A DNA stretch of 9,354 nucleotides from DATHSN01 sp035464115 (GCA_035464115.1 DATHSN010000090.1:1-9354), one strand, 5' to 3'. Counted from the first letter of the stretch, positions 1 through 6,381 are shown. Numbers and translations: made by a program. Notes: generated by a model not told the origin, from the sequence alone.

Positions 1-142
1 GCATCGGTCGAACACATGCTCCAAGACGACGAAGGGGGTGTGACACCGAACCCGCCCCACAGCCCGCGAAACACCAGCAACATTCCACCTATTCTGGTGG
101 AGTCGGATGCGGTCAGCAGACGGCGATTCACGCCCTGCGCAG
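1..142. other. Non-coding left edge, no supported gene
   Basis: No open reading frame here looks like a real protein. The reading frame from base 16 is arginine/proline-rich and runs antisense into the ABM gene. The stretch is less GC-rich than the rest of the window. It holds a small inverted repeat (84-101) with a six-base stem around TATTCT. It is the 3' flank of the minus-strand ABM gene, so it could carry that gene's terminator or a promoter for something outside the window. I cannot decide between these. Confidence 0.5.
84..101. repeat. Small inverted repeat downstream of the ABM gene
   Basis: TCCACC (84-89) and GGTGGA (96-101) are perfect inverted copies separated by TATTCT. The hairpin has a six-base stem and a six-base loop and no adjacent T-run. 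It lies about 40 bp beyond the stop of the minus-strand ABM gene. It could be a weak terminator, or the loop could be a -10 box (TATTCT) read on the plus strand. A stem this short can occur by chance. Confidence 0.3.
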
Positions 143-439
143 TCAGGCCGGCGAGTCGCCGACGTCGTGGATCTCGAGCGTGGGTGGCTCTGACGCCAGC
201 GCGCTGACCGCGGTCACGAACTCGAGTGAGGCCGGTACGGCGAAGTGGGCGTCGACGGCGTCCCGATCGGCCCACCGCTCCAGGAACACGAGTCGACGGT
301 CGTCCTCGAGGTCGCGGTGCACGGCGTGGTGGAGGCACCCCGGCTCGGTGCGCGAGCGCCGGCTGTGCTCGATGCACAGCCGCACCGCCTCGTCGTCGTG
401 CTCCGGCCGCACCGACACCGCCCCCGTGATGATGATCAT
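143..439 (-). CDS. Antibiotic biosynthesis monooxygenase (ABM) domain protein
   Basis: A 98-residue protein that fits a single ABM (dimeric alpha/beta barrel, YgiN-like) domain from end to end. Features seen are an N-terminal strand MIIITGAVSV, a helix with the EHSRRSRTEPGC stretch (about residues 24-35), then FLERWADRDAVDAHF (about 52-66), which matches the family's 'E-W-x-D-x-x-A-x-x-x-H' signature. Family members are small cofactor-free oxygenases acting on quinones or polyketides, or detoxification and signal-processing enzymes. The substrate cannot be told from sequence. The ATG at 439 is chosen because the fold starts right there; the open frame extends upstream, but only as antisense of the SDR gene. 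No Shine-Dalgarno is seen, and GACGCT sits 6 nt before the ATG. It lies 59 bp downstream of the DUF2516 gene on the same strand, so co-transcription is possible. Confidence 0.85.
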   Translation of the reverse strand: MIIITGAVSVRPEHDDEAVRLCIEHSRRSRTEPGCLHHAVHRDLEDDRRLVFLERWADRDAVDAHFAVPASLEFVTAVSALASEPPTLEIHDVGDSPA

Positions 440-445
440 GGCGTC

Positions 446-451
446 AGCGTC
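446..451 (-). promoter_or_regulatory. Possible -10 box for the ABM gene
   Basis: GACGCT on the minus strand ends 6 nt before the ATG at 439. It keeps only the A at position 2 and the T at position 6 of the TANNNT pattern seen at other genes here, so it is a weak candidate. It is supported mainly by the matching spacing and by the lack of a Shine-Dalgarno sequence. Confidence 0.25.
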
Positions 452-498
452 GCACCCGGATGCGCCGTGCGCACCCGTTCGAGCGGGGTGGCGGCGCC

Positions 499-765
499 TC
501 AACCGGGCAGGCGTCCCTCCTCGGCCGCGGCGACGAGGGGGCGGACCTTCAGCAGGTACCAGCCCGAGATCGCCAGCCCCCCGACGAGCACCAGCACGCC
601 GAGGAAGATGAACGCCATCCACATGGCCCGGTCGCGACCGGCGAGCGACCAGGCCCACGACGGGCGTCGGGCCGCGTCCAGGAACGCCCAGGCGCTCAGC
701 GCGAGGGGCAGGCTGGCGACGACGAGCACGAAGGCGGTGGCGGCGACGTCGTCGAGCAGGCCCAT
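499..765 (-). CDS. Small two-helix membrane protein, DUF2516 family
   Basis: An 88-residue protein with two clear hydrophobic segments, about residues 8-28 (AATAFVLVVASLPLALSAWA) and about 48-70 (from MWMAFIFLGVLVLVGG to the WYLL). The link between them is polar and contains WAFLDAARRPSWAWSLAGRDR. The pattern of 'WAF-D-A-RRP' after helix 1, a basic/polar loop, helix 2 and a closing 'VRP' is how I know the actinobacterial DUF2516 family, whose function is unknown. A PLDc_N-like two-helix segment is the alternative. No signal peptidase site is apparent. The ATG at 765 has no Shine-Dalgarno but has TACCGT 8 nt upstream. The gene is divergent from the SDR gene across 77 bp and lies upstream of the ABM gene on the same strand. 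Confidence 0.75.
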   Translation of the reverse strand: MGLLDDVAATAFVLVVASLPLALSAWAFLDAARRPSWAWSLAGRDRAMWMAFIFLGVLVLVGGLAISGWYLLKVRPLVAAAEEGRLPG

Positions 766-773
766 CGGCGCCG

Positions 774-779
774 ACGGTA
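774..779 (-). promoter_or_regulatory. Putative -10 box for the DUF2516 gene (leaderless start)
   Basis: TACCGT on the minus strand fits TANNNT and ends 8 nt before the ATG at 765. Transcription would then begin at or next to the start codon, matching the absence of a Shine-Dalgarno sequence. No recognisable -35 is seen. Confidence 0.45.
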
Positions 780-828
780 CCGGCGGCAGGCCCGGATCGG
801 CGGCCCGCCATCGTCGGGGCCCGACCGG

Positions 829-834
829 TAACGT
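829..834 (+). promoter_or_regulatory. Putative -10 box for the SDR operon (leaderless start)
   Basis: TAACGT fits TANNNT and ends 8 nt before the SDR ATG at 843. There is no Shine-Dalgarno between it and the start. With the minus-strand box at 774-779 it makes this 77-bp gap a divergent promoter region. Confidence 0.45.
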
Positions 835-842
835 CGCCCGCC

Positions 843-1622
843 ATGTCCCGACTCACCCGGCTCAGCCGCTCCGTCGCCGGCCGCGTCGCGCTCGTGACGG
901 GCGCGGCGAGCGGCATGGGACGCGCGACCGCCCACCTCCTGGCCGACGAGGGCGCGGCGGTGGCGGTGCTCGACCGCGACGGCGAGGGCGCCGGACGGGT
1001 CGCCACCGAGATCACCGCGGCCGGCGGCGCTGCGTCGGCGTGGGCCCTCGACGTCACCGACGCCGCCGCGGTGGCCGCGGTGGTCGACGAGATCCGCGGG
1101 CGGCTCGGGCCGATCGACATCGTCGTCAACAACGCCGGGGTGAGCCTCCCCTCACCGATCGCGGGCGACGGCTTCGACGCGGCCTGGGCCACCACCCTCG
1201 CCGTGAACCTCACCGCCCACACCACGGTGGTCCGCGCCTGCCTCGACGACCTCGCTCGCCACGGCGAGGGCCGCGTGGTCAACGTGGCCTCCACCGAGGG
1301 CCTCGGCGCGACACCCGGCCTGAGCGCCTACACCGCCAGCAAGCACGGCGTCATCGGTCTCACCCGGGCCCTCGCCGTGGAGCTCGGCCGGCGGGGCGTC
1401 ACCGTGAACTGCGTGTGCCCCGGGCCCATCCACACCGGCATGACCGCCGCCATCCCGGACGACGCCAAGGCCACCTTCGCCCGGCGCCGGGTGCCCCTCG
1501 GGCGCTACGGCGACCCCGAGGAGGTGGCGCACGCCACCCTGTCCCTGGTGCTCCCCGCGTCGTCGTACCTCACCGGCGCGGTGGTCACCGTCGACGGCGG
1601 CCTGACCGCCCAGAACACCTGA
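843..1622 (+). CDS. SDR-family NAD(P)-dependent oxidoreductase
   Basis: A 259-residue classical short-chain dehydrogenase/reductase of normal length. The Rossmann nucleotide motif TGAASGMG is at residues 19-26, NNAG at 96-99, the structural Asn at 122 (VNLT), catalytic Ser150, and YTASK with Tyr163 and Lys167. The PGPIHTGM cofactor loop (193-200) and the C-terminal 'YLTGAVVTVDGGLT' segment complete the fold. Asp44 at the end of the second strand (VAVLDRD) suggests NAD(H) rather than NADP(H). All catalytic residues are present, so the enzyme should be active, probably as a 3-oxoacyl/3-hydroxyacyl- or alcohol-type dehydrogenase with unknown substrate. It starts a two-gene unit with the SCO6745-family gene 8 bp downstream. 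The ATG at 843 is chosen over upstream codons because TAACGT lies 8 nt before it and the fold begins about a dozen residues in. Confidence 0.93.
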   Translation: MSRLTRLSRSVAGRVALVTGAASGMGRATAHLLADEGAAVAVLDRDGEGAGRVATEITAAGGAASAWALDVTDAAAVAAVVDEIRGRLGPIDIVVNNAGVSLPSPIAGDGFDAAWATTLAVNLTAHTTVVRACLDDLARHGEGRVVNVASTEGLGATPGLSAYTASKHGVIGLTRALAVELGRRGVTVNCVCPGPIHTGMTAAIPDDAKATFARRRVPLGRYGDPEEVAHATLSLVLPASSYLTGAVVTVDGGLTAQNT

Positions 1623-1625
1623 GGA
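1621..1625 (+). promoter_or_regulatory. Shine-Dalgarno site of the SCO6745-family gene
   Basis: GAGGA overlaps the SDR stop codon (TGA 1620-1622) and lies 5 nt before the ATG at 1631. It fixes the start of the second gene and implies translation coupled to the SDR gene. Confidence 0.7.
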
Positions 1626-1630
1626 CTCCC

Positions 1631-2467
1631 ATGGACACCACCATCGCCCGGCGCATGCTGCGCACCCTCGAGCCCGTCCACGGGATGATCTACTTCGTGC
1701 CCGAGGCGGCCGCCGCCTACGCCGAGGTGGGGCTCGAGGGCCGCGCCGGCTACTTCGCCTCCCGGGCCGCGGCCATGGGCCCCGTCCCCGCCGAGGTGGT
1801 CGTCGCCACCTTCTTCAACTTCCACCCCGACCTGGTCCGCACCCAGATCCCCGACGCCTGGGACCGGGCCACCCCCGCCCAGGTGCTCGACGCCCGCCAC
1901 CGCGCCGTCGACGCCGCCCTGCGCCGGCTCCTCGGCGACGCCGCGCACGGCCCGGAGATCGCCGAGGCGGCCGAGCTCGCCCGCGAGGCCACCACCGCGC
2001 TGTCACCGGTGGGCCGCCCCCTCTACGCCGGGCACGCGTCGCTCCCGTGGCCCGACGAGCCCCACCTGGTGCTGTGGCACGCCCAGACGCTGCTGCGCGA
2101 GCACCGCGGCGACGGTCACGTGGCCTGCCTGGTGACCTCGGGGATCAACGACGGCTGCGAGGCGCTGGTGACCCACGCCGCCACCGAGGCCGTCCCGGCC
2201 GACGTGCTGCGCACCAGTCGGGCCTGGTCGATCGCCGAGTGGGACGCGGCGGTCACCCGGCTGGCCGACCGGGGCTGGGTCCACGCCGACGGGTCGTTCA
2301 CCGATGTCGGGCGTCGGGTCCGCGACGAGATCGAGGCGTGCACCGACCAGCTCTCGATGGCCCCGTGGCGGCTCCTCGGCGAGGAGCGCTGCGCCCGCCT
2401 GCGCGAGCTCGTCCGGCCGCTCTCCCGGGCGATCGTCGACGGGGGCGGACTGGTCCCGACGGCCTGA
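1631..2467 (+). CDS. SCO6745-family protein with winged-helix-like C-terminus
   Basis: A 278-residue soluble protein resembling the actinobacterial SCO6745 family (often called SalK-like), whose biochemical role is not established. Seen features are the N-terminal ARRMLRTLEPVHGMIYFVPE stretch (residues 6-25), PVPAEVVVATFFNFHPDLV, and a central GRPLYAGHASLPWPDEPHLVLWHAQTLLREHRGDGHVA block typical of the family. The last third (SIAEWDAAVTRLADRGWVHADG and onward) reads like a MarR-type winged helix: helix, recognition helix, and a 'D-G-S-F-T-D-V-G' wing. Despite that segment I would not call it a transcription factor, because the conserved aromatic/histidine-rich core suggests ligand binding or catalysis. 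The ATG at 1631 is fixed by GAGGA and the 8-bp gap after the SDR stop. The long open frame upstream is a shadow of the SDR gene. Confidence 0.85.
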   Translation: MDTTIARRMLRTLEPVHGMIYFVPEAAAAYAEVGLEGRAGYFASRAAAMGPVPAEVVVATFFNFHPDLVRTQIPDAWDRATPAQVLDARHRAVDAALRRLLGDAAHGPEIAEAAELAREATTALSPVGRPLYAGHASLPWPDEPHLVLWHAQTLLREHRGDGHVACLVTSGINDGCEALVTHAATEAVPADVLRTSRAWSIAEWDAAVTRLADRGWVHADGSFTDVGRRVRDEIEACTDQLSMAPWRLLGEERCARLRELVRPLSRAIVDGGGLVPTA

Positions 2468-2469
2468 TG

Positions 2470-2484
2470 GGCCCGACCCGGGCC
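2470..2484 (+). terminator. Possible weak terminator hairpin after the SDR operon
   Basis: GGCCCG (2470-2475) and CGGGCC (2479-2484) form a perfect six-base stem with a three-base loop, just after the stop codon at 2467. There is no T-run. It could end transcription of the SDR unit before the ribD promoter, but short GC palindromes are common in DNA of this composition. Confidence 0.3.
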
Positions 2485-2504
2485 GGTTCGGCGACCGCTC
2501 GGCA

Positions 2505-2510
2505 TACCCT
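2505..2510 (+). promoter_or_regulatory. Putative -10 box for the riboflavin operon
   Basis: TACCCT fits TANNNT and ends 9 nt before the ribD ATG at 2520. There is no Shine-Dalgarno and no room for an FMN riboswitch in the 52-bp gap, so a leaderless or near-leaderless transcript is likely. Confidence 0.45.
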
Positions 2511-2519
2511 CCACGGGCG

Positions 2520-3590
2520 ATGACCGTCGACGCCGCCGCTGAGCACGACCGCATGGGCCGCGCCCTCGCGGCCGGCGCGTCCGTGCGGCGCTCGACCCCG
2601 CCCAATCCCTGGGTCGGCGCGGTGGTGACCACCACCGACGGACGGTCGTTCGTCGGCGCCACCGAACCGCCCGGTGGGCGCCACGCCGAGATCGTCGCCC
2701 TCGACGCCGCCCGGGACGCGGGCGCCGACCTCGAGGGCGCCACCGTGGTCGTCACCCTCGAACCGTGCTGCCACCAGGGGCGCACGGGGCCGTGCACCGA
2801 CGCCCTGGTCGCCGCCGGGGTCACCCGCGTGGTCGTCGGTGTCGCCGACCCCGACCCGCTGGTGGCCGGCGCCGGGATCGCCCGTCTCCGCGCCGCCGGC
2901 GTCGCGGTCGAGGTCGGGCTGCGGGCCGACGAGGTGACGGCCTCGCTGCGCGCCTACCTCCACCACCGTCGCACCGGTCGCCCGTTCGTCGTCCTCAAGC
3001 TGGCCGCCACCCTCGACGGGCGCACCGCGGCGCCCGACGGCACCAGCCAGTGGATCACCGGGCCGGTGGCGCGCGCCGAGGTGCACCGGATGCGGGCCGA
3101 GAGCGACGGCGTGCTGGTCGGCGCCGGCACCGTCCGCGCCGACGACCCCCGGCTCACGGTCCGCGACGGCCAGGGCCCCGACCCGCAGCGCATCGTCCTC
3201 GGCACGGCACCACCCGGGGCCCACGTCCACCCGTGCTGGGAGGTCGCCGGCGATCTCGGCGACGTCCTCCGCGACCTCGGCGGCCGGGGCATCCTCCACC
3301 TGCTCGTCGAGGGCGGCGCCGGGGTCGCCACCGCGCTCCACCGGGCCGGGCTGGTCGACCGCTACGTGCTGCACCTGGCCCCCGCGCTCGCCGGCGGTGA
3401 CGACGGCCGGCCCCTCTTCGCCGGTCCCGGCGCCCCCACCATCGACGCGCTCTGGCGCGGCCGTTTGGTGTCGAGCCGTGCCCTCGGCGACGATCTCGAG
3501 GTCGTGATCGAGCCCGTGACCTCGCCCGACCACCCCACCCCGACGCCGGCCGCCCGCCGGCGAGGAGGCACCGATGCCCACCCGCAGTAG
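2520..3590 (+). CDS. ribD: Bifunctional pyrimidine deaminase/reductase RibD
   Basis: A 356-residue riboflavin enzyme that deaminates the GTP-derived diaminopyrimidine (cytidine-deaminase-like domain, about residues 1-145) and then reduces its ribosyl side chain with NADPH (DHFR-like domain, about 155-332). The deaminase zinc site is complete: GGRHAEI gives His55 and catalytic Glu57, and EPCCHQGRTGPC gives Cys83 and Cys92. The reductase has LKLAATLDGRTA (159-170), SQWITG (176-181), GVLVGAGTVRADDPRL (197-212) and LLVEGGAG (261-268). The stretch between RLTVRD and GDLGDVL looks short compared with E. coli RibD. Residues after about 332 are a Pro/Arg/Gly-rich tail that overlaps the ribBA start and its ribosome site, so they are probably unstructured. 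The start at 2520 is taken from TACCCT upstream and the family N-terminus; the open frame extends to 2304 but only over the previous gene. Confidence 0.94.
   Translation: MTVDAAAEHDRMGRALAAGASVRRSTPPNPWVGAVVTTTDGRSFVGATEPPGGRHAEIVALDAARDAGADLEGATVVVTLEPCCHQGRTGPCTDALVAAGVTRVVVGVADPDPLVAGAGIARLRAAGVAVEVGLRADEVTASLRAYLHHRRTGRPFVVLKLAATLDGRTAAPDGTSQWITGPVARAEVHRMRAESDGVLVGAGTVRADDPRLTVRDGQGPDPQRIVLGTAPPGAHVHPCWEVAGDLGDVLRDLGGRGILHLLVEGGAGVATALHRAGLVDRYVLHLAPALAGGDDGRPLFAGPGAPTIDALWRGRLVSSRALGDDLEVVIEPVTSPDHPTPTPAARRRGGTDAHPQ
3562..3568 (+). promoter_or_regulatory. Shine-Dalgarno site of ribBA inside ribD
   Basis: GAGGAGG lies inside the last codons of ribD, 5 nt before the ribBA ATG at 3574. 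It is a near-perfect ribosome site and decides the ribBA start. Confidence 0.8.
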
Positions 3591-4818
3591 CCGCCTGGCG
3601 TCCATCGACGAGGCCATCGACGCGATCGGACGGGGCGAGATCATCGTCGTGGTCGACGACGAGGACCGCGAGAACGAGGGCGACCTCATCATGGCGGCCC
3701 AGTTCGCCACGCCCGAGAAGGTGGCGTTCTTCGTGCGGCACACGTCGGGGGTGATCTGCGCGCCGATGGCGGCCGGTCTCTGCGACGATCTCGACCTCCC
3801 GCTCATGGTGGAGCGCAACACCGAGTCGATGCGCACCGCCTTCACCGACTCGGTCGACCTCATCGGCGGGACCACCACGGGCATCTCGGCCGCTGACCGC
3901 GCCGCCACCCTCGTGGCGCTCGCCGATCCGGCCACCACCGCCCACGACCTGGCCCGGCCCGGCCACATCTTCCCGCTGCGCGCCCGCGACGGGGGCGTGC
4001 TGAAGCGGGCCGGTCACACCGAGGCCGCCGTCGACCTGTGCCGGCTCGCCGGGGTGGCGCCGGTGGGCGTCATCAGCGAGATCGTCAACGCCGACGGCAC
4101 CATGGCCCGGGTCCCCGACCTCGAGGTGTTCACCGAGGAGCACGGGCTGGTGTTCGTCACCATCGCCGACCTCATCCGCCACCGGAGGCGGAGCGAGAAG
4201 CTCGTCCAGCGGGTCGCCGAGGCCGCCCTGCCCACGCCGTGGGGCGAGTTCCGGTGCGTGGCCTTCCAGAGCCTGCTCGACGGCGTGGAGCACCTCGCCT
4301 TCGTCTACGGCGACCCTGCTGCGGCCTCGGCCGAGGGCGGCACCCTGGTGCGGGTGCACAGCGAGTGCCTCACCGGCGACGTGTTCGGCAGCCTCCGCTG
4401 CGACTGCGGCGAGCAGCTGCACTCGGCCATGGCCGCCATCGCCGAGGCGGGCGCCGGCGTGGTCGTCTACCTCCGGGGCCACGAAGGGCGGGGCATCGGC
4501 ATCGGCCACAAGATCCGCGCCTACTCGCTGCAGGACACCGGGCTCGACACCGTCGACGCCAACACCGCGCTCGGTCTCCCGGTCGACAGCCGCGAGTACG
4601 GCATCGGCGCCCAGATCCTCGTCGACCTGGGCGTCTCGCGCCTGCGGGTCCTCACCAACAACCCGAGCAAGTACGGCGGGCTCGAGGGCTTCGGCCTCGA
4701 GGTCGTCGAGCGGGTCGGCTTGCCGTCGCACCCCACCGTCGAGAACCTGACGTATCTGAGGACCAAACGTGATCGGCTCGGGCACCTGCTCGACCTACCC
4801 GAGGAGGTGCTGCCGTGA
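3574..4818 (+). CDS. ribBA: Bifunctional DHBP synthase / GTP cyclohydrolase II (RibBA)
   Basis: A 414-residue cytoplasmic fusion of both entry enzymes of riboflavin synthesis. The N-terminal half (about 1-205) converts ribulose 5-phosphate to 3,4-dihydroxy-2-butanone 4-phosphate and has the acidic metal loop DDEDRENEGD (28-37), HTSGVICAPM (56-65), TTTGISAADRA (100-110), RPGHIFPL (128-135) and GHTEAAVDL (147-155). The C-terminal half (about 210-400) opens GTP and has the zinc cysteines Cys265, Cys276 and Cys278 in CLTGDVFGSLRCDCG, RGHEGRGIG (301-309), YGIGAQIL (342-349) and LTNNPSKY (360-367). All expected active-site residues are present in both halves. Small departures from the usual pattern are FTDSVDL (90-96), where FTVSVD is more common, and ISEIV (167-171) in place of CEI. 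It overlaps ribD by 17 bp and ribH by 4 bp, so the three are translationally coupled. Confidence 0.96.
   Translation: MPTRSSRLASIDEAIDAIGRGEIIVVVDDEDRENEGDLIMAAQFATPEKVAFFVRHTSGVICAPMAAGLCDDLDLPLMVERNTESMRTAFTDSVDLIGGTTTGISAADRAATLVALADPATTAHDLARPGHIFPLRARDGGVLKRAGHTEAAVDLCRLAGVAPVGVISEIVNADGTMARVPDLEVFTEEHGLVFVTIADLIRHRRRSEKLVQRVAEAALPTPWGEFRCVAFQSLLDGVEHLAFVYGDPAAASAEGGTLVRVHSECLTGDVFGSLRCDCGEQLHSAMAAIAEAGAGVVVYLRGHEGRGIGIGHKIRAYSLQDTGLDTVDANTALGLPVDSREYGIGAQILVDLGVSRLRVLTNNPSKYGGLEGFGLEVVERVGLPSHPTVENLTYLRTKRDRLGHLLDLPEEVLP
4801..4807 (+). promoter_or_regulatory. Shine-Dalgarno site of ribH inside ribBA
   Basis: GAGGAGG lies 7 nt before the GTG at 4815, within the last codons of ribBA. 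It supports the GTG start and coupled translation across the GTGA overlap. Confidence 0.8.
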
Positions 4819-5279
4819 TCACCCGTGAGGGATCCGTCCGCGGCGACGGTCTGCGCATCGCGGTCGTCGTGTCCCGCTGGAACGAGCTCATCACCACCCC
4901 GCTGCTCGACGGCGCGGTGCGCACGCTGCGGCGCCACGGCGTCGCCGACGACGACATCGAGGTGGCCTGGGTGCCGGGGAGCTTCGAGATCCCGCTGGCG
5001 GCCCGGGCGATCGCCGCATCGGGTCGGGTGCAAGCGGTCGTGGCGCTCGGCGCGGTGATCCGCGGGGCCACCGGCCACTACGACCACGTCGCGGGCCAGT
5101 GCGCCGCCGGGCTCCAGCGCGCCCAGCTCGACACCGGGGTCCCGTGCGTGTTCGGGGTGCTCCCCACCGAGACCATCGAGCAGGCCGTGGAGCGGGCCGG
5201 CACCAAGGCCGGCAACAAGGGCAGCGAGGCCGCCCTCACCGCCATCGAGATGGCCACCCTCCTGGCCGAGCTGGGGTAG
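4815..5279 (+). CDS. ribH: 6,7-dimethyl-8-ribityllumazine synthase RibH
   Basis: A 154-residue lumazine synthase, the usual length. It joins the RibD-derived (dephosphorylated) ribitylaminopyrimidine to the RibBA product dihydroxybutanone phosphate. Family marks seen are SRWN (20-23), the substrate loop VPGSFEIP (53-60), GAVIRGATGHYDHVA (79-93) with His88 as the expected catalytic histidine, GVLPTET (114-120), ERAGTKAGNKG (126-136) with phosphate-binding Arg127, and a C-terminal EAALTAIEM helix. Subunits of this family assemble into pentamers or 60-mer capsids; nothing here tells which. The start is GTG at 4815, overlapping the ribBA stop as GTGA. It is the last gene of the operon. A weak inverted repeat follows, and then the next gene with its own promoter-like box. 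Confidence 0.96.
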   Translation: MITREGSVRGDGLRIAVVVSRWNELITTPLLDGAVRTLRRHGVADDDIEVAWVPGSFEIPLAARAIAASGRVQAVVALGAVIRGATGHYDHVAGQCAAGLQRAQLDTGVPCVFGVLPTETIEQAVERAGTKAGNKGSEAALTAIEMATLLAELG

Positions 5280-5280
5280 G

Positions 5281-5315
5281 GGCGGCCGGCCCACCCCGAC
5301 GCCGAGCGGGCCGCC
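5281..5315 (+). terminator. Possible terminator-like inverted repeat after ribH
   Basis: GGCGGCC (5281-5287) and GGCCGCC (5309-5315) are perfect seven-base inverted copies separated by 21 bases, starting 2 bp after the ribH stop. There is no T-run and the loop is large, so the structure is only a candidate for ending the rib operon. Confidence 0.25.
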
Positions 5316-5317
5316 GG

Positions 5318-5323
5318 TAGCCT
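5318..5323 (+). promoter_or_regulatory. Putative -10 box for the Gfo/Idh/MocA gene
   Basis: TAGCCT fits TANNNT and ends 8 nt before the ATG at 5332, with no Shine-Dalgarno between. It suggests the oxidoreductase gene has its own leaderless start rather than relying only on the rib operon. Confidence 0.45.
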
Positions 5324-5331
5324 GCGCGGCC

Positions 5332-6381
5332 ATGACCACGCGCGTGGGGTTCCTCGGGGCCGGGCTGATCGCCACCTTCCACTCCAAGATGCTCCGGGCC
5401 AGCGGCGTCGACGCCACGTGGGCCGGGGTGTGGGACCCCGACCCCGAGCGGCGCGAGTCCTTCGCCCGCGCCAGCGGGGCCACCCCGGCCACCAGCGAGG
5501 CCGAGGTGCTCGACGGCTGCGACGCCGTCTACGTCTGCACCTGGACCTCCGAGCATCCCCGCCTGGTCGACGCCGCCGTGGAGCGGGGCCTACCGGTGTT
5601 CTGCGAGAAGCCCCTCGGGGTCGACCTGGCCACCGCCACCGCCATGACCGCCCGGGTCGTGGGCGCGGGCACCACCCACCAGGTCGGGCTCATCCTGCGC
5701 TCGTCCCCCGCCTACACCCTCGTCCGTCAGCTCGTCGCCAGCGAGGAGCTCGGGCGCCCGATGACGGTGGTGTTCCGCGACGACCAGTTCCTCCCGGTGC
5801 GGGGCCACTACGGATCGAGCTGGCGGGGTGATGTCGACAAGGCCGGCGCCGGCACGCTCCTCGAGCACTCGATCCACGACGTCGACCTGCTCGAGTGGAT
5901 CCTCGGGCCGGTGTCGTCGGTGGGGGCCCGGTCCCGCGAGGTGCACGGCATCGCCGGGATCGAAGACGTGCTGGTCGCCTCGGCCGCCTTCGAGTCGGGC
6001 GTCGTCGCCACCCTCACCTCCGTGTGGCACGACGTGCTCAGCCGCGGCAGCTCCCGGCGACTCGAGGTCTTCTTCGAGCGGGGCCTCGTGGTGGTCGAGG
6101 GTCACGACTGGTTCGGGCCGGTCTCGGTCCTGCGGGGCGACGCCGACGCCACCCCCGAGGTGCTGGCCGACGACGCCCTCGTCGCCGAGGTCGAGCGGCG
6201 GGGCGCCGAGCTCTCCAACCCCGACGGCCGCTTCGTCACGGCCGCGGCCGCCCACGAGCCCAGCTGGCCCGACTTCACCGTCGCGCTGCGCGCCCACGTG
6301 GTCACCGACGCCATGTACCGGTCGGCGGCCACGAGCGGCGCCCCCATCGACGTCCCTGCCGGGATCCCCGACCTGGCCTGA
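5332..6381 (+). CDS. Gfo/Idh/MocA-family NAD(P)-dependent oxidoreductase
   Basis: A 349-residue soluble dehydrogenase of the Gfo/Idh/MocA family, which oxidises or reduces sugars, inositols and related polyols. The N-terminal Rossmann domain (about 1-125) starts with GFLGAGLIA (6-14) and ends at the CEKPLGVDLA strand with Glu92-Lys93-Pro94, where Lys93 is the expected catalytic lysine. The second domain holds the family signature AGTLLEHSIHDVDLLEWILG (173-192), with Glu178, His182 and Asp185 in the usual spacing, so the active site looks intact. The substrate cannot be predicted, since relatives include inositol, scyllo-inosose and glucose-fructose enzymes. Start chosen: ATG at 5332, which places the GxGxxA motif near the N-terminus and has TAGCCT 8 nt upstream. 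It begins 52 bp after ribH on the same strand and converges with the AttH-like gene across 16 bp. Confidence 0.92.
   Translation: MTTRVGFLGAGLIATFHSKMLRASGVDATWAGVWDPDPERRESFARASGATPATSEAEVLDGCDAVYVCTWTSEHPRLVDAAVERGLPVFCEKPLGVDLATATAMTARVVGAGTTHQVGLILRSSPAYTLVRQLVASEELGRPMTVVFRDDQFLPVRGHYGSSWRGDVDKAGAGTLLEHSIHDVDLLEWILGPVSSVGARSREVHGIAGIEDVLVASAAFESGVVATLTSVWHDVLSRGSSRRLEVFFERGLVVVEGHDWFGPVSVLRGDADATPEVLADDALVAEVERRGAELSNPDGRFVTAAAAHEPSWPDFTVALRAHVVTDAMYRSAATSGAPIDVPAGIPDLA

Noticed and set aside
468..490. Imperfect hairpin (CACCCG / CGGGGTG) between the DUF2516 and ABM genes
   Set aside because: It needs a bulge, has no T-run and is within what GC-rich DNA gives by chance. It is not strong enough to call a terminator.
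440..1294. Upstream extension of the ABM gene frame
   Set aside because: It runs antisense through the SDR and DUF2516 region with low-complexity Ala/Arg/Pro sequence. The ABM fold starts exactly at the ATG at 439.
245..1630. Long plus-strand open frame leading into the SCO6745-family gene
   Set aside because: It is arginine/proline-rich, antisense to the ABM gene and out of frame with the SDR gene. The true start at 1631 has its own Shine-Dalgarno. Stop codons are rare in all frames at this GC content.
2468..2519. FMN riboswitch before ribD
   Set aside because: The gap is only 52 bp, too short for the RFN element, and none of its conserved blocks is visible.
2298..4785. Long minus-strand open frames opposite ribD and ribBA
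   Set aside because: They are antisense shadows with repetitive composition. The plus strand carries intact enzyme families with coupled ribosome sites.
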